A stretch of 63,556 bases of DNA, taken from NCBI GenBank assembly GCA_025356085.1, contig JANXUV010000218.1:1-63556 (forward strand), in the 5' to 3' direction. The notes beneath the pieces were generated by a model. The model was not told the DNA's origin. It saw only the letters and a program-made list of their open reading frames with translations, and did no database searches. The DNA is from Betaproteobacteria bacterium (GTDB taxonomy: Bacteria; Pseudomonadota; Gammaproteobacteria; Burkholderiales; SG8-39). Below, piece by piece: positions 9,209-16,339 of the stretch; position 1 is the first letter of the stretch, and the number at the start of each line of letters is the position of its first letter. A program made the position numbers and the translations under genes.

Positions 9209-10130
9209 TCCTGCGAAAGCTGAGCTGATCCTGCGCCGGCTGGAGTGGACGGTAATCCGCCGTCTGGACGGCCTGCTGCATGGCGATTACCGGACCCTGA
9301 TCCGCGGCAACGGCCTGGACCTCGCCGACCTGCGCGAGTACCAGTACCACGACGATGTGCGGCACATCGACTGGAACGTCACCGCGCGCATGCAGACGCC
9401 TTATGTGCGCGAGTATCACGAGGACCGCGAGGTCACCGCCTGGTTCCTGCTCGATCTCAGCCCGTCGATCGACTTCGGCTCGGAGACCAAGAAGCGGTCT
9501 ATCTCCACCGAGTTCATCACCGTGCTCGCCCGCCTGCTGACGCGCCAGGGCAACCGCGTCGGCGCCCTCTTCTACGGCGACAAGGTGGATACCGTGATCC
9601 CCGCGCGCGGCGGCCGGCGCCACGTGCTCGGCGTGCTGCACCGGCTGCTGCAGCGGCCCGAGCTGCAGCGTTCGGAAGGCACCGACCTGCGAGCCTTCCT
9701 GCGCAGCGCCTACCAGGCGATGCCGCGCCGCTCGCTGGTCTTCATCGTCTCCGATTTTTTCAGCCGGCCCGGCTGGGCCGAGCCGCTCTCGCACCTCGCC
9801 CGCCGTCATGAAGTCGTCGCCGTGCGGCTGTACGATCCGCTGGAACGCGAGCTGCCCGATATGGGAATGCTGCTGATGCAGGATTCGGAAACCGGCGAAC
9901 AGCTGTTCGTCGATACGCACGACAAGGGCTTCCGCAAGCGCTTCGCCTCGGTGGCCGAGCGACGCGAGCGCGAGCTGCGCAGCGCGCTCGCGCGCGCCGG
10001 CGTGGATTGCCTCGAACTCGCCACCGACGGAGACCTGGTGGATGCGGTGATGCGCTTCGCCGACCTGCGCAAGCGCCGCAGCCGCCTGGCTGGCGGGGGC
10101 ATACCCCATCACCTGGAGAAGGTGGCGTGA
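9186..10130 (+). CDS. DUF58 domain-containing protein
   Basis: This 314-residue cytosolic protein carries the DUF58 signature REYQYHDDVRHIDWNVTAR (residues 50-68), followed by a VWA-like fold with a DLSPS metal-ion site (DxSxS, residues 90-94). DUF58 proteins nearly always accompany MoxR ATPases and VWA membrane proteins. Its start lies inside moxR (23-base overlap) and its end overlaps the VWA gene by four bases, so translation of the three is likely coupled. No transmembrane segment is present, unlike larger DUF58 proteins. The biochemical role is not established; an adaptor or substrate-holding function for the ATPase is an inference. Confidence 0.9.
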   Translation: MSTSPTRNPAKAELILRRLEWTVIRRLDGLLHGDYRTLIRGNGLDLADLREYQYHDDVRHIDWNVTARMQTPYVREYHEDREVTAWFLLDLSPSIDFGSETKKRSISTEFITVLARLLTRQGNRVGALFYGDKVDTVIPARGGRRHVLGVLHRLLQRPELQRSEGTDLRAFLRSAYQAMPRRSLVFIVSDFFSRPGWAEPLSHLARRHEVVAVRLYDPLERELPDMGMLLMQDSETGEQLFVDTHDKGFRKRFASVAERRERELRSALARAGVDCLELATDGDLVDAVMRFADLRKRRSRLAGGGIPHHLEKVA

Positions 10131-11173
10131 GTTTTCTCTGGCCCGAAGCGCTTTGGCTGCTCGTGCTGCTGCCGCTGCTGCTTGCCAGCTACGCCTGGCT
10201 GCTGGGCCGCAAGCGCAAGTCCGCGGTGCGCTACGCCAACCTCGGCATGATCAAGGAGGCGATGGGGGCGGGTTCGAAGCTCCGGCGCCATGTGCCGCCG
10301 GCGCTGTTCCTGCTCGCCATTGCCGCGCTTCTGGTGGCGATGGCGCGGCCGGTCGCCACCGTCACGCTGCCGACGCAGAAACAGACCATCGTGATGGCGC
10401 TGGATGCTTCGGGCAGCATGCGCGCGAAAGACGTCGAGCCGAGCCGCCTGGTGGCGATGCAGAACGCGGCCAAGCAGTTCGTCGCGGATGCCGCGCCCAA
10501 GACCAAGATCGGCATCGTCACATTCGCCGCCACCGCCTCGCTGGTGCAGCCGCCGACCGACGATCGCGAGGCGATCGCCGCCGCCATCGACCGCATCCAG
10601 CTGCAACGCGCCACCGCCACCGGCAGCGGTCTCATCGTTTCGCTCGCGACGCTGTTTCCCGACGCCGGCTTCGACGTCAGCACCGCGCTGTTTGGGCGTG
10701 AAGCGCAGCGCAACGCGCCGATCGCCGGCGCGGGCAAGGCCGATCCGAAGAAGGATTTCAAGCCGGTGCCGCCGGGCTCCTACAGCTCCGCGGTAATCAT
10801 CCTGCTCACCGACGGCCAGCGCACCACCGGCCCCGACCCGATCGAAATCGCGAAAATGGCCGCCGACCGCGGCGTGCGCGTCTACACCGTGGGTTTCGGC
10901 ACCACCTCGGGCGAGATCATCGGCTTCGAGGGCTGGTCGTTCCGCGTGCGCCTGGACGAGGAGACCCTGAAGACCATCGCCATCATGACCCAGGGCGAAT
11001 ACTTCCACGCCGGCACCGCCGCGGATCTCAAGAAGGTCTACGCGACGCTCAACTCGCGCCTCAGCCTGGAGAAAAAGGAAACCGAGGTCAGCGCGCTGCT
11101 CGCCGGCCTTGGCGCGCTGTTCGCAATGCTGTCGGGGCTGCTGTCGCTGCTCTGGTTCAACCGCATCCTGTAG
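10127..11173 (+). CDS. VWA domain-containing membrane protein (BatA-like)
   Basis: This 348-residue protein has two N-terminal transmembrane segments (about residues 7-25 and 57-73), a von Willebrand factor A domain with an intact MIDAS motif DASGS (93-97) and LLTDGQRTTG, and a C-terminal transmembrane segment. This is the BatA/BatB layout of aerotolerance-type operons, in which the VWA domain faces the periplasm. The GTG at 10127 overlaps the DUF58 stop as GTGA. It closes the run of coupled genes; the next gene starts eight bases later but looks functionally unrelated. It probably works with the MoxR ATPase and DUF58 protein. Confidence 0.9.
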   Translation: MSFLWPEALWLLVLLPLLLASYAWLLGRKRKSAVRYANLGMIKEAMGAGSKLRRHVPPALFLLAIAALLVAMARPVATVTLPTQKQTIVMALDASGSMRAKDVEPSRLVAMQNAAKQFVADAAPKTKIGIVTFAATASLVQPPTDDREAIAAAIDRIQLQRATATGSGLIVSLATLFPDAGFDVSTALFGREAQRNAPIAGAGKADPKKDFKPVPPGSYSSAVIILLTDGQRTTGPDPIEIAKMAADRGVRVYTVGFGTTSGEIIGFEGWSFRVRLDEETLKTIAIMTQGEYFHAGTAADLKKVYATLNSRLSLEKKETEVSALLAGLGALFAMLSGLLSLLWFNRIL

Positions 11174-11181
11174 TAGTCGCC

Positions 11182-11679
11182 ATGTCCGCCTACGAGCTCG
11201 CCCAACTCAACATCGGCATCATCCGCGGCCCGATCGGCGGGCCGGTGATGGCGGAATTCGTCGCCAACCTCGACCCCATCAACGCGCTCGCCGAGCGCAC
11301 GCCGGGCTTCGTCTGGCGCTTCCAGACGGAGGAGGGCAATGCCACGTCGGTCCGGCCCTATCCGGAGAACGAGAACATGGCAGTGAACATGTCCGTGTGG
11401 AAGGACGCCGAGTCGCTGCGGCTGTTCGTTTTCCATTCGGAGCACGTGGTGATCATGCGGCGCCGGCGCGAGTGGTTCGAGAAGATGGACGAGGCCTTTC
11501 TGGTGCTGTGGTGGGTGCCGAAGGGCCACAAGCCCACCATCGAGGAAGCAAAGTCGCGGCTGGAGACGTTGCGGCGCAAAGGTTCGACCGCCGAGGCGTT
11601 CACCTTCCGCCAGGCGTTCCCGCCGCCCGATGCGCCGCAGTCTGCGCTGGAGGAGTTCGGAGACGAATGCCCGGCGTGA
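11182..11679 (+). CDS. DUF3291 domain-containing protein
   Basis: This 165-residue protein fits the DUF3291 family, a dimeric alpha/beta-barrel-like (antibiotic-biosynthesis-monooxygenase-like) fold. The family pattern is visible in SAYELAQLNIG at the start, the NPI/DPINALAERTPGFVWR segment, NMSVWKDAESLRLFVF and the WWVPKGHKPTIEEA region. No catalytic residues are known for the family. It begins eight bases after the VWA gene and overlaps the following gene by 13 bases, so it may be carried on the same transcript. Function is unknown. Confidence 0.8.
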   Translation: MSAYELAQLNIGIIRGPIGGPVMAEFVANLDPINALAERTPGFVWRFQTEEGNATSVRPYPENENMAVNMSVWKDAESLRLFVFHSEHVVIMRRRREWFEKMDEAFLVLWWVPKGHKPTIEEAKSRLETLRRKGSTAEAFTFRQAFPPPDAPQSALEEFGDECPA

Positions 11680-12056
11680 CGCACATCGAGCAGGAATGCA
11701 ACAAGGTCCTCGACGCCTTCATGGATGCCCTGAACGCTTACGACTCGGCCGGCATGGAGCATTGCATGCACTTTCCCCATCCGCGCATTGCGGTCGGCAA
11801 GGTAGCGGTCTACGAGGGGCCGGGCAGCAATCCCATGGATCTGTTCGAGCGCCTGAAGAAGGAGGACGGCTGGTCGCACAGCCGCTGGGTGAAGCGGGAA
11901 CTGATCCAGTGCAACGAAAGCAAGGCGCACGTGGCGCTGTCGTACACGCGCTTTCGCGCCGACGGCAGCGTCATCGGCATCTACGATTCGCTCTACATCC
12001 TGACGAAAGTGGACGGGCACTGGGGAATCCAGGCCCGCTCCAGCTTCGGTCCCTGA
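11667..12056 (+). CDS. SnoaL/NTF2-like small protein
   Basis: This 129-residue protein has the cone-shaped NTF2/SnoaL-like pattern: an N-terminal helix with VLDAFMDALNAYDSAGME, then beta strands ending in HVALSYTRFRADGS and GHWGIQARSSF. Such proteins are small-molecule-binding or isomerase-like folds with varied roles. The ATG lies inside the end of the DUF3291 gene (13-base overlap). It is followed by a second NTF2-like gene, a tandem pair. There is no signal peptide. The ligand or reaction cannot be deduced. Confidence 0.65.
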   Translation: MPGVTHIEQECNKVLDAFMDALNAYDSAGMEHCMHFPHPRIAVGKVAVYEGPGSNPMDLFERLKKEDGWSHSRWVKRELIQCNESKAHVALSYTRFRADGSVIGIYDSLYILTKVDGHWGIQARSSFGP

Positions 12057-12075
12057 TCCATGACGAGGTGAAATC

Positions 12076-12555
12076 GTGAGCGCAACTGAAAACCCACGCC
12101 CCCCTTTCCCGCCGTTCGATGAGGCTGCCGCGGCGCAGAAAGTCCGCATGGCCGAGGACGCCTGGAACACGCGCGACCCGGTGCGGGTTTCGCTGGCCTA
12201 CACACCCGGCAGCGTCTGGCGCAACCGTTCGGAATTCCTGGCGGGCCGCGAGGCCATCGTCCAGTTCCTGACCCGCAAGTGGGCCAGGGAATTGGACTAC
12301 CGGCTGATCAAGGAATTATGGGCGTTCCACGGCAATCGCATCGCCGTGCGCTTCGCCTACGAGTGGCATGACGACTCGGGACATTGGTTCCGTTCCTACG
12401 GCAACGAGAACTGGGAGTTCGATGCACAGGGCTTCATGCAGCGGCGCATCGCCAGCATCAACGACCTGCCGATCCAGGAAAAGGACCGGAAATATCGCTG
12501 GCCGCTGGGCCGTCGCCCCGACGACCACCCGGCGCTTTCAGATATCGGCCTGTAA
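12076..12555 (+). CDS. DUF1348 / nuclear transport factor 2-like protein
   Basis: This 159-residue protein matches the DUF1348 family by its N-terminal [20 protein letters not shown] segment, the [15 protein letters not shown] motif, the [20 protein letters not shown] segment and a C-terminal [20 protein letters not shown] tail. The fold is NTF2-like. It starts at a GTG with GAGGTG upstream. It follows another NTF2-like gene by 19 bases. No catalytic role is known for the family; the conserved tryptophan-rich core implies a hydrophobic ligand pocket. Confidence 0.82.
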   Translation: MSATENPRPPFPPFDEAAAAQKVRMAEDAWNTRDPVRVSLAYTPGSVWRNRSEFLAGREAIVQFLTRKWARELDYRLIKELWAFHGNRIAVRFAYEWHDDSGHWFRSYGNENWEFDAQGFMQRRIASINDLPIQEKDRKYRWPLGRRPDDHPALSDIGL

Positions 12556-12604
12556 TGCAGGTGGCGGGTGCTAGGCTTGGCAAGTCGAAACCTTGGGGGG
12601 ACAC

Positions 12605-13012
12605 ATGAGCATCGAACTGACCTATCTCCTGCTTGTAACGATTCTTACCGGGGTTCTGTGGATTCCGGTGGTCATCGGCTATGTGATGTCGCGCGGCCCG
12701 TTGAAGCCTTCCGATTACGTCGTGGCGCCGACTTCGCCGCTGCCGCCCTGGGTCAATCGCGCCAACCGCGCGCAGGTCAACGCGGTCGAGAACCTGGTGA
12801 CCTTCGCGATCGTCGTCCTGGTCGCCAACGCGGCCGGAGTGTCAAATTCGGTCACCGAGAACTCGGCCGCGGTTTACTTCTATGCGCGCGCCGCGCATGC
12901 GGTGGTTCACATCACCGGATTCAGCCTGTTCCGTGCCCGCACGATACTGTTCACGGTCGCCTGGATCGCCTTCATGACGTTTTCGATTGAACTGCTGCGG
13001 CATGCGATGTGA
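12605..13012 (+). CDS. MAPEG family membrane protein
   Basis: This 135-residue protein has four predicted transmembrane segments and the MAPEG (membrane-associated eicosanoid/glutathione metabolism) pattern: NRANRAQVNAVENLVTFAIV followed by ARAAHAVVHITG. MAPEG proteins are trimeric inner-membrane enzymes, some with glutathione transferase activity. The ATG has a GGGGGGA ribosome site just upstream. A short open frame and an Nramp-type transporter gene follow on the same strand. A second, unrelated-in-sequence MAPEG gene lies at 53888-54280. Confidence 0.85.
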   Translation: MSIELTYLLLVTILTGVLWIPVVIGYVMSRGPLKPSDYVVAPTSPLPPWVNRANRAQVNAVENLVTFAIVVLVANAAGVSNSVTENSAAVYFYARAAHAVVHITGFSLFRARTILFTVAWIAFMTFSIELLRHAM

Positions 13013-13022
13013 GCATGCCTGA

Positions 13023-13142
13023 ATGAGTCCGGTATCGGTCAGCGCCGGCGACGCGATCGAACCATTCGGCCAGGACCAGCACCGCATCAGCGTGTCCGCA
13101 GTCGTCGCCGCTAAAGTTCGATCCCGGGACGCCGGCCTCTGA
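13023..13142 (+). CDS. Possible 39-codon leader ORF upstream of the Nramp gene
   Basis: An ATG ten bases after the MAPEG stop opens a 39-codon frame (MSPVSVSAGDAIEPFGQ...) whose TGA at 13140-13142 overlaps the inferred CTG start of the transporter as CTGA. The same NTGA overlap joins most true gene pairs in this window, which is the main reason for listing it. The peptide has no recognisable domain, and codon use does not stand out. It could be a translational-coupling leader or simply a chance frame in the intergenic space. Confidence 0.3.
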   Translation: MSPVSVSAGDAIEPFGQDQHRISVSAVVAAKVRSRDAGL

Positions 13143-14416
13143 CGGCAACGCCGCAGGAAGGCCGCCCGCCCAGGATTCCGCTTCTGAAGCGGCTGGGCCC
13201 CGGCCTGATCACCGGAGCGGCGGACGACGATCCGAGCGGGATCGCCACCTATTCGCAGGCGGGCGCGCAGTTCGGCTACGGCATGCTGTGGTCGGTCCTG
13301 TTCACCACGCCGCTGATGATCGGCATCCAGATCGTCAGCGCGCGCATCGGCCGCGTCAGCGGGCAGGGCCTGGCCGCCAATATCCGCGAGCAGTTTCCCC
13401 GGCCGTTGCTGTATGGCATCGTTTCCCTGCTGCTGGTGGCCAACACCATCAACATCGCCGCGGACCTCGGCGCCATGGGCAATGCGCTGAAACTCATCGT
13501 CGGCGGCAGGAGCGAGATCTACATCGTGCTGTTCGCGCTGTTGTCGCTCGGCCTGCAGATCTTCGTTCCGTTTCCCCGCTACGCGCCGATCCTGAAGTGG
13601 CTGACGCTGGCGCTTTTTTCCTATGTCGGGACGGTGCTGGTGGTGCATGTTCCGATGGAAGAGATGCTCGAGGGCGCCCTGCTGCCGGGCTTCTCGTTCA
13701 CGCGCGACTACGTCGCGCTGGTGGTGGCGGTATTCGGCACCACCATCAGCCCATACCTCTTTTTCTGGCAGGCCTCCCAGGAAGTCGAGGAGCAGCGCGC
13801 GACGCCCGGCGACGAGCCGCTGCGCGAAGCGCCGGGGCAGGCGCGCGCGAACTTCAAGCGCATCAAGTTCGACACCTCCATCGGCATGATCTTCTCCAAC
13901 TTGATCGCGTTCTGCATCATTCTCACCACGGCGGCGACGCTGCATGTCGCCGGCATCACCGATATCCAGACCACCGCGCAGGCCGCGGAAGCGCTGCGGC
14001 CGCTGGCGGGGGAATTCGCTTTCCTGCTGTTTGCGGTGGGCGTGGTCGGCACCGGCCTGCTGGCGATCCCGGTGCTCGCGGGTTCGGCGGCCTACGCGGT
14101 CGCGGAAAGCTTCCGCTGGCCGATCGGGCTCGGCTTGCCGCTGGCGGAGGCGCGCGGCTTCTATTTCATCCTTACCGTGGCCACCCTGCTCGGCGTCGGT
14201 ATCGACCTGGCCGGCGTCGACTCGATCAAGATGCTGCTGTGGGCGGCGATCGTCAACGGCGTGATCGCCGTGCCGATCATGGTGGTGATGATGCTGCTGG
14301 CGGTGAAGCCGGCGGTGATGGGCGCTTTCATCATCAAGCGGCGCCTCTGGGTGCTCGGCTGGCTGGCGACCGCCGTCATGGCGGGGGCGGTGGTCGCCAT
14401 GTTCGCGCTCCTCTAG
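13139..14416 (+). CDS. Nramp-family divalent metal transporter, apparent CTG start
   Basis: This 425-residue protein has about eleven hydrophobic segments and the Nramp start RLGPGLITGAADDDPSG. The TM1 metal motif is DPSG (D31-G34) rather than canonical DPGN, and the TM6 region reads LAIPVLAGSAAY without the MPH metal-binding motif, so it is a divergent (NRMT-like or uncharacterised) branch. No ATG, GTG or TTG lies in frame between the upstream stop at 13112-13114 and residue 49; the expected N-terminus (TATPQEGRPPRIPLLKR) needs the CTG at 13139. A start at ATG 13283 would delete TM1 and is rejected. The end overlaps the convergent dadA-like gene by four bases. Confidence 0.8.
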   Translation: MTATPQEGRPPRIPLLKRLGPGLITGAADDDPSGIATYSQAGAQFGYGMLWSVLFTTPLMIGIQIVSARIGRVSGQGLAANIREQFPRPLLYGIVSLLLVANTINIAADLGAMGNALKLIVGGRSEIYIVLFALLSLGLQIFVPFPRYAPILKWLTLALFSYVGTVLVVHVPMEEMLEGALLPGFSFTRDYVALVVAVFGTTISPYLFFWQASQEVEEQRATPGDEPLREAPGQARANFKRIKFDTSIGMIFSNLIAFCIILTTAATLHVAGITDIQTTAQAAEALRPLAGEFAFLLFAVGVVGTGLLAIPVLAGSAAYAVAESFRWPIGLGLPLAEARGFYFILTVATLLGVGIDLAGVDSIKMLLWAAIVNGVIAVPIMVVMMLLAVKPAVMGAFIIKRRLWVLGWLATAVMAGAVVAMFALL

Positions 14417-15588
14417 CCGCCGCCGGAATCCCCCTCCGGCGCGCGCCCCGAAACGACATCGGCAAGGATCCGGCCCGAGCCGCAGGCGAGTGTCCAGCCG
14501 AGCGTGCCGTGGCCGGTGTTGATAAACAGGTTCGCGTACTTCGTGGCGCCGATGACAGGCAGGTTGCTGGGCGTGGCCGGCCGCAGCCCGGCCCAGTAGG
14601 TCGCCTTGGACGGGTCGCCCGCGTCCGGGAACAGGTCCATCACCCGCTTCACGATCGCTTCGCAGCGCACCTGGTTGATTTCGGTGTTGTAGCCGTTCAG
14701 TTCGGCGGTGCCGGCGATGCGCAGGCGGTCGCCCAGGCGCGAAAGCACCAGCTTGTGCGCCTCATCCGATAGCGAGACCGTCCACGCCGCGGCCGGGTTC
14801 TTTACCGGCATCGTCACGGAGTACCCCTTGAGCGGATAGACCGGCAGGCGGATCCCGAGAGGGCGGACGAGCAGGGGGCTGTAGCTTCCCAGCGCAATGA
14901 CAAAAGCGTCGGCTTGGATCTGGGGCGAAGTGATTTTCCCGTTCTGGACGGCAAGACCTTCAATGGCCACTCCGAATTTGAACTCCACCCCTTTGGCCGC
15001 GCAAAGCTTCGCCAGCCCCGCCGTGAACTTGTAGGCGTCGCCGGATTCGTCCCCGGGGTAGTAATCGCCGCCGACCAGCCGCTGTTTCAGCGAGGCGACC
15101 GCGGGTTCGAGGGCGACGCATTCGTCCGGTGTTTTCCAGCCGGGCTGGAACGGCCGGTCACCGGTATGCAGGACCAGGATGCCGCGCGTCACCTGGTCAT
15201 ATTGGAGGCCGGTTTCCTGGCGCAGGGCCCGCAGCTTGGCGCGGCTGTATTGCCCAAGGCGCTGCAGCCGCGCCGCGTTTTCCCGGAAGCGCGCGGCGGT
15301 GCAGTTGCGCAGGAATTCGAATCCCCAGCGCCACTGCGCCGGGTCGGCGCGCAGGCGGAAGAGGAACGGCGCGTCCTCGCGTCGCATCCATTTCAGCGCT
15401 TGAAGGGGAACCCCCGGGCCAGCCCAGGGCGCGGCGTGGTCGGCGGAGATCTGGCCGCCGTTGGCGAAGCTGGTTTCCAGGCCCGGCCCGTCGCGCCGGT
15501 CGATGACCCGGACGTCATGACCGGCTTGTCTCAGGTACCAGGCTGAAGTGACGCCGATCAGCCCCGCGCCGAGAATGGCGATCTTCAT
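14413..15588 (-). CDS. D-amino-acid dehydrogenase (DadA-like)
   Basis: This 391-residue FAD-dependent DAO-family oxidoreductase has the ADP-binding motif GAGLIG (residues 7-12), the LETSFANGGQIS segment typical of DadA, and the C-terminal FAD loop NTGHGTLGWTLACGSG. DadA oxidises D-amino acids to 2-keto acids at the inner membrane and feeds electrons to the respiratory chain. It is translated just after an enoyl-CoA hydratase-like gene (four-base overlap, ATGA), an unusual partner. It is convergent with the Nramp gene and overlaps it by four bases. Substrate range is not evident. Confidence 0.9.
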   Translation of the reverse strand: MKIAILGAGLIGVTSAWYLRQAGHDVRVIDRRDGPGLETSFANGGQISADHAAPWAGPGVPLQALKWMRREDAPFLFRLRADPAQWRWGFEFLRNCTAARFRENAARLQRLGQYSRAKLRALRQETGLQYDQVTRGILVLHTGDRPFQPGWKTPDECVALEPAVASLKQRLVGGDYYPGDESGDAYKFTAGLAKLCAAKGVEFKFGVAIEGLAVQNGKITSPQIQADAFVIALGSYSPLLVRPLGIRLPVYPLKGYSVTMPVKNPAAAWTVSLSDEAHKLVLSRLGDRLRIAGTAELNGYNTEINQVRCEAIVKRVMDLFPDAGDPSKATYWAGLRPATPSNLPVIGATKYANLFINTGHGTLGWTLACGSGRILADVVSGRAPEGDSGGG

Positions 15589-16304
15589 TTAAAGGGGCGG
15601 TCTTCCCACCAGGGGTAGAAGTCGGGCATGTCCGTGCTCGCCTTCATCGTGAAGCGCGGCGGGCGCTTTTCCTTGAAGGCGGCGATGCCCTCGGCGACGT
15701 CGGGCGAAGCGCCCATGGCGTAGATGCCGCGCGAATCCACTTTGTGCGCCTCCATCGGGTGGTCGGCCCCGGCCATGCGCCAGAGCATCTGCCGGGACAG
15801 CGCGACCGCCACCGCCGAAGTGTTGTCGGCGATCTCGCGCGCCAGCGCCATTGCCGCGGGCATCAGGTCCTCCGGCGGCACCACGCGCGACACCAGGCCG
15901 CCCTTGAGCGCCTCGGCGGCGTCGAACACGCGCCCGGTATAGAGCCATTCGGCGGCCTGGTTCAGACCGACCACCTTCGGCAGGAACCAGCTCGAGCAGG
16001 CCTCCGGCACGATGCCGCGGCGCGCGAACACGAAGCCGAAGCGCGCCGCGCTGGAGGCGATGCGGATGTCCATCGGCAGCGTCATGGTCACGCCGACGCC
16101 GACGGCGGGTCCGTTCACCGCCGCGATCACGGGCTTTTTCGATTCGAAAATGCGCAGGGAAACCCGGCCGCCGCCGTCGCGCTCGAAGGCATTTATCAAT
16201 TCGTCGCGCATGCGCCGCGTGAACGCATTCAGCTTGTCGGGGCGCTGAAGAGTGATCGTCAGCACGCGATCTGTGACTTCCTGCCGGATTTCCTCGGGTT
16301 CCAT
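15585..16304 (-). CDS. Enoyl-CoA hydratase/isomerase-family protein with internal deletion
   Basis: This 239-residue protein matches a crotonase subfamily over its C-terminal two thirds (KKPVIAAVNGPAVGVG, MTLPMDIRIAS, GFVFARRGIVPEACSSWFLP, STDMPDFYPWWEDRPF). Near residue 41 the frame jumps from ELINAFE directly to RDGGGRVSLRIF. In normal members about 40-50 residues lie between, including the VRAVIVTGAGRAFCAGAD-type strand whose backbone NH forms one half of the oxyanion hole. The reading frame is kept, so this is an in-frame deletion at about 16180. The retained glutamate segment RGIVPEA is intact, but CoA-ester stabilisation should be lost. It may be a decayed gene or an assembly collapse. 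It overlaps the DadA-like gene by four bases. Confidence 0.75.
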   Translation of the reverse strand: MEPEEIRQEVTDRVLTITLQRPDKLNAFTRRMRDELINAFERDGGGRVSLRIFESKKPVIAAVNGPAVGVGVTMTLPMDIRIASSAARFGFVFARRGIVPEACSSWFLPKVVGLNQAAEWLYTGRVFDAAEALKGGLVSRVVPPEDLMPAAMALAREIADNTSAVAVALSRQMLWRMAGADHPMEAHKVDSRGIYAMGASPDVAEGIAAFKEKRPPRFTMKASTDMPDFYPWWEDRPFK

Positions 16305-16327
16305 GCAAATGATTTTATTCCCCCGCA

Positions 16328-16333
16328 TACAAT
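16328..16333 (+). promoter_or_regulatory. Candidate -10 element of the EAL gene (near-leaderless)
   Basis: TACAAT, five of six matches to the sigma70 -10 box, ends six bases before the ATG of the EAL-domain gene. Transcription starting at the usual distance would begin at or next to the ATG at 16340, giving a leaderless or almost leaderless message. No ribosome-binding sequence lies between it and the ATG, which agrees with that idea. No clear -35 hexamer was found at 16-18 bases upstream. Confidence 0.35.
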
Positions 16334-16339
16334 CGCGAA

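Noticed and set aside
12842..13945. Minus-strand frame including the 126-base gap before the Nramp gene
   Set aside because: Gln/Arg-rich sequence antisense to the transporter; the gap portion shows no recognisable protein.
13288..14772. Long arginine-rich plus-strand frame across the Nramp and DadA-like genes
   Set aside because: It is an off-frame of the transporter with no domain, and runs antisense into the convergent gene.
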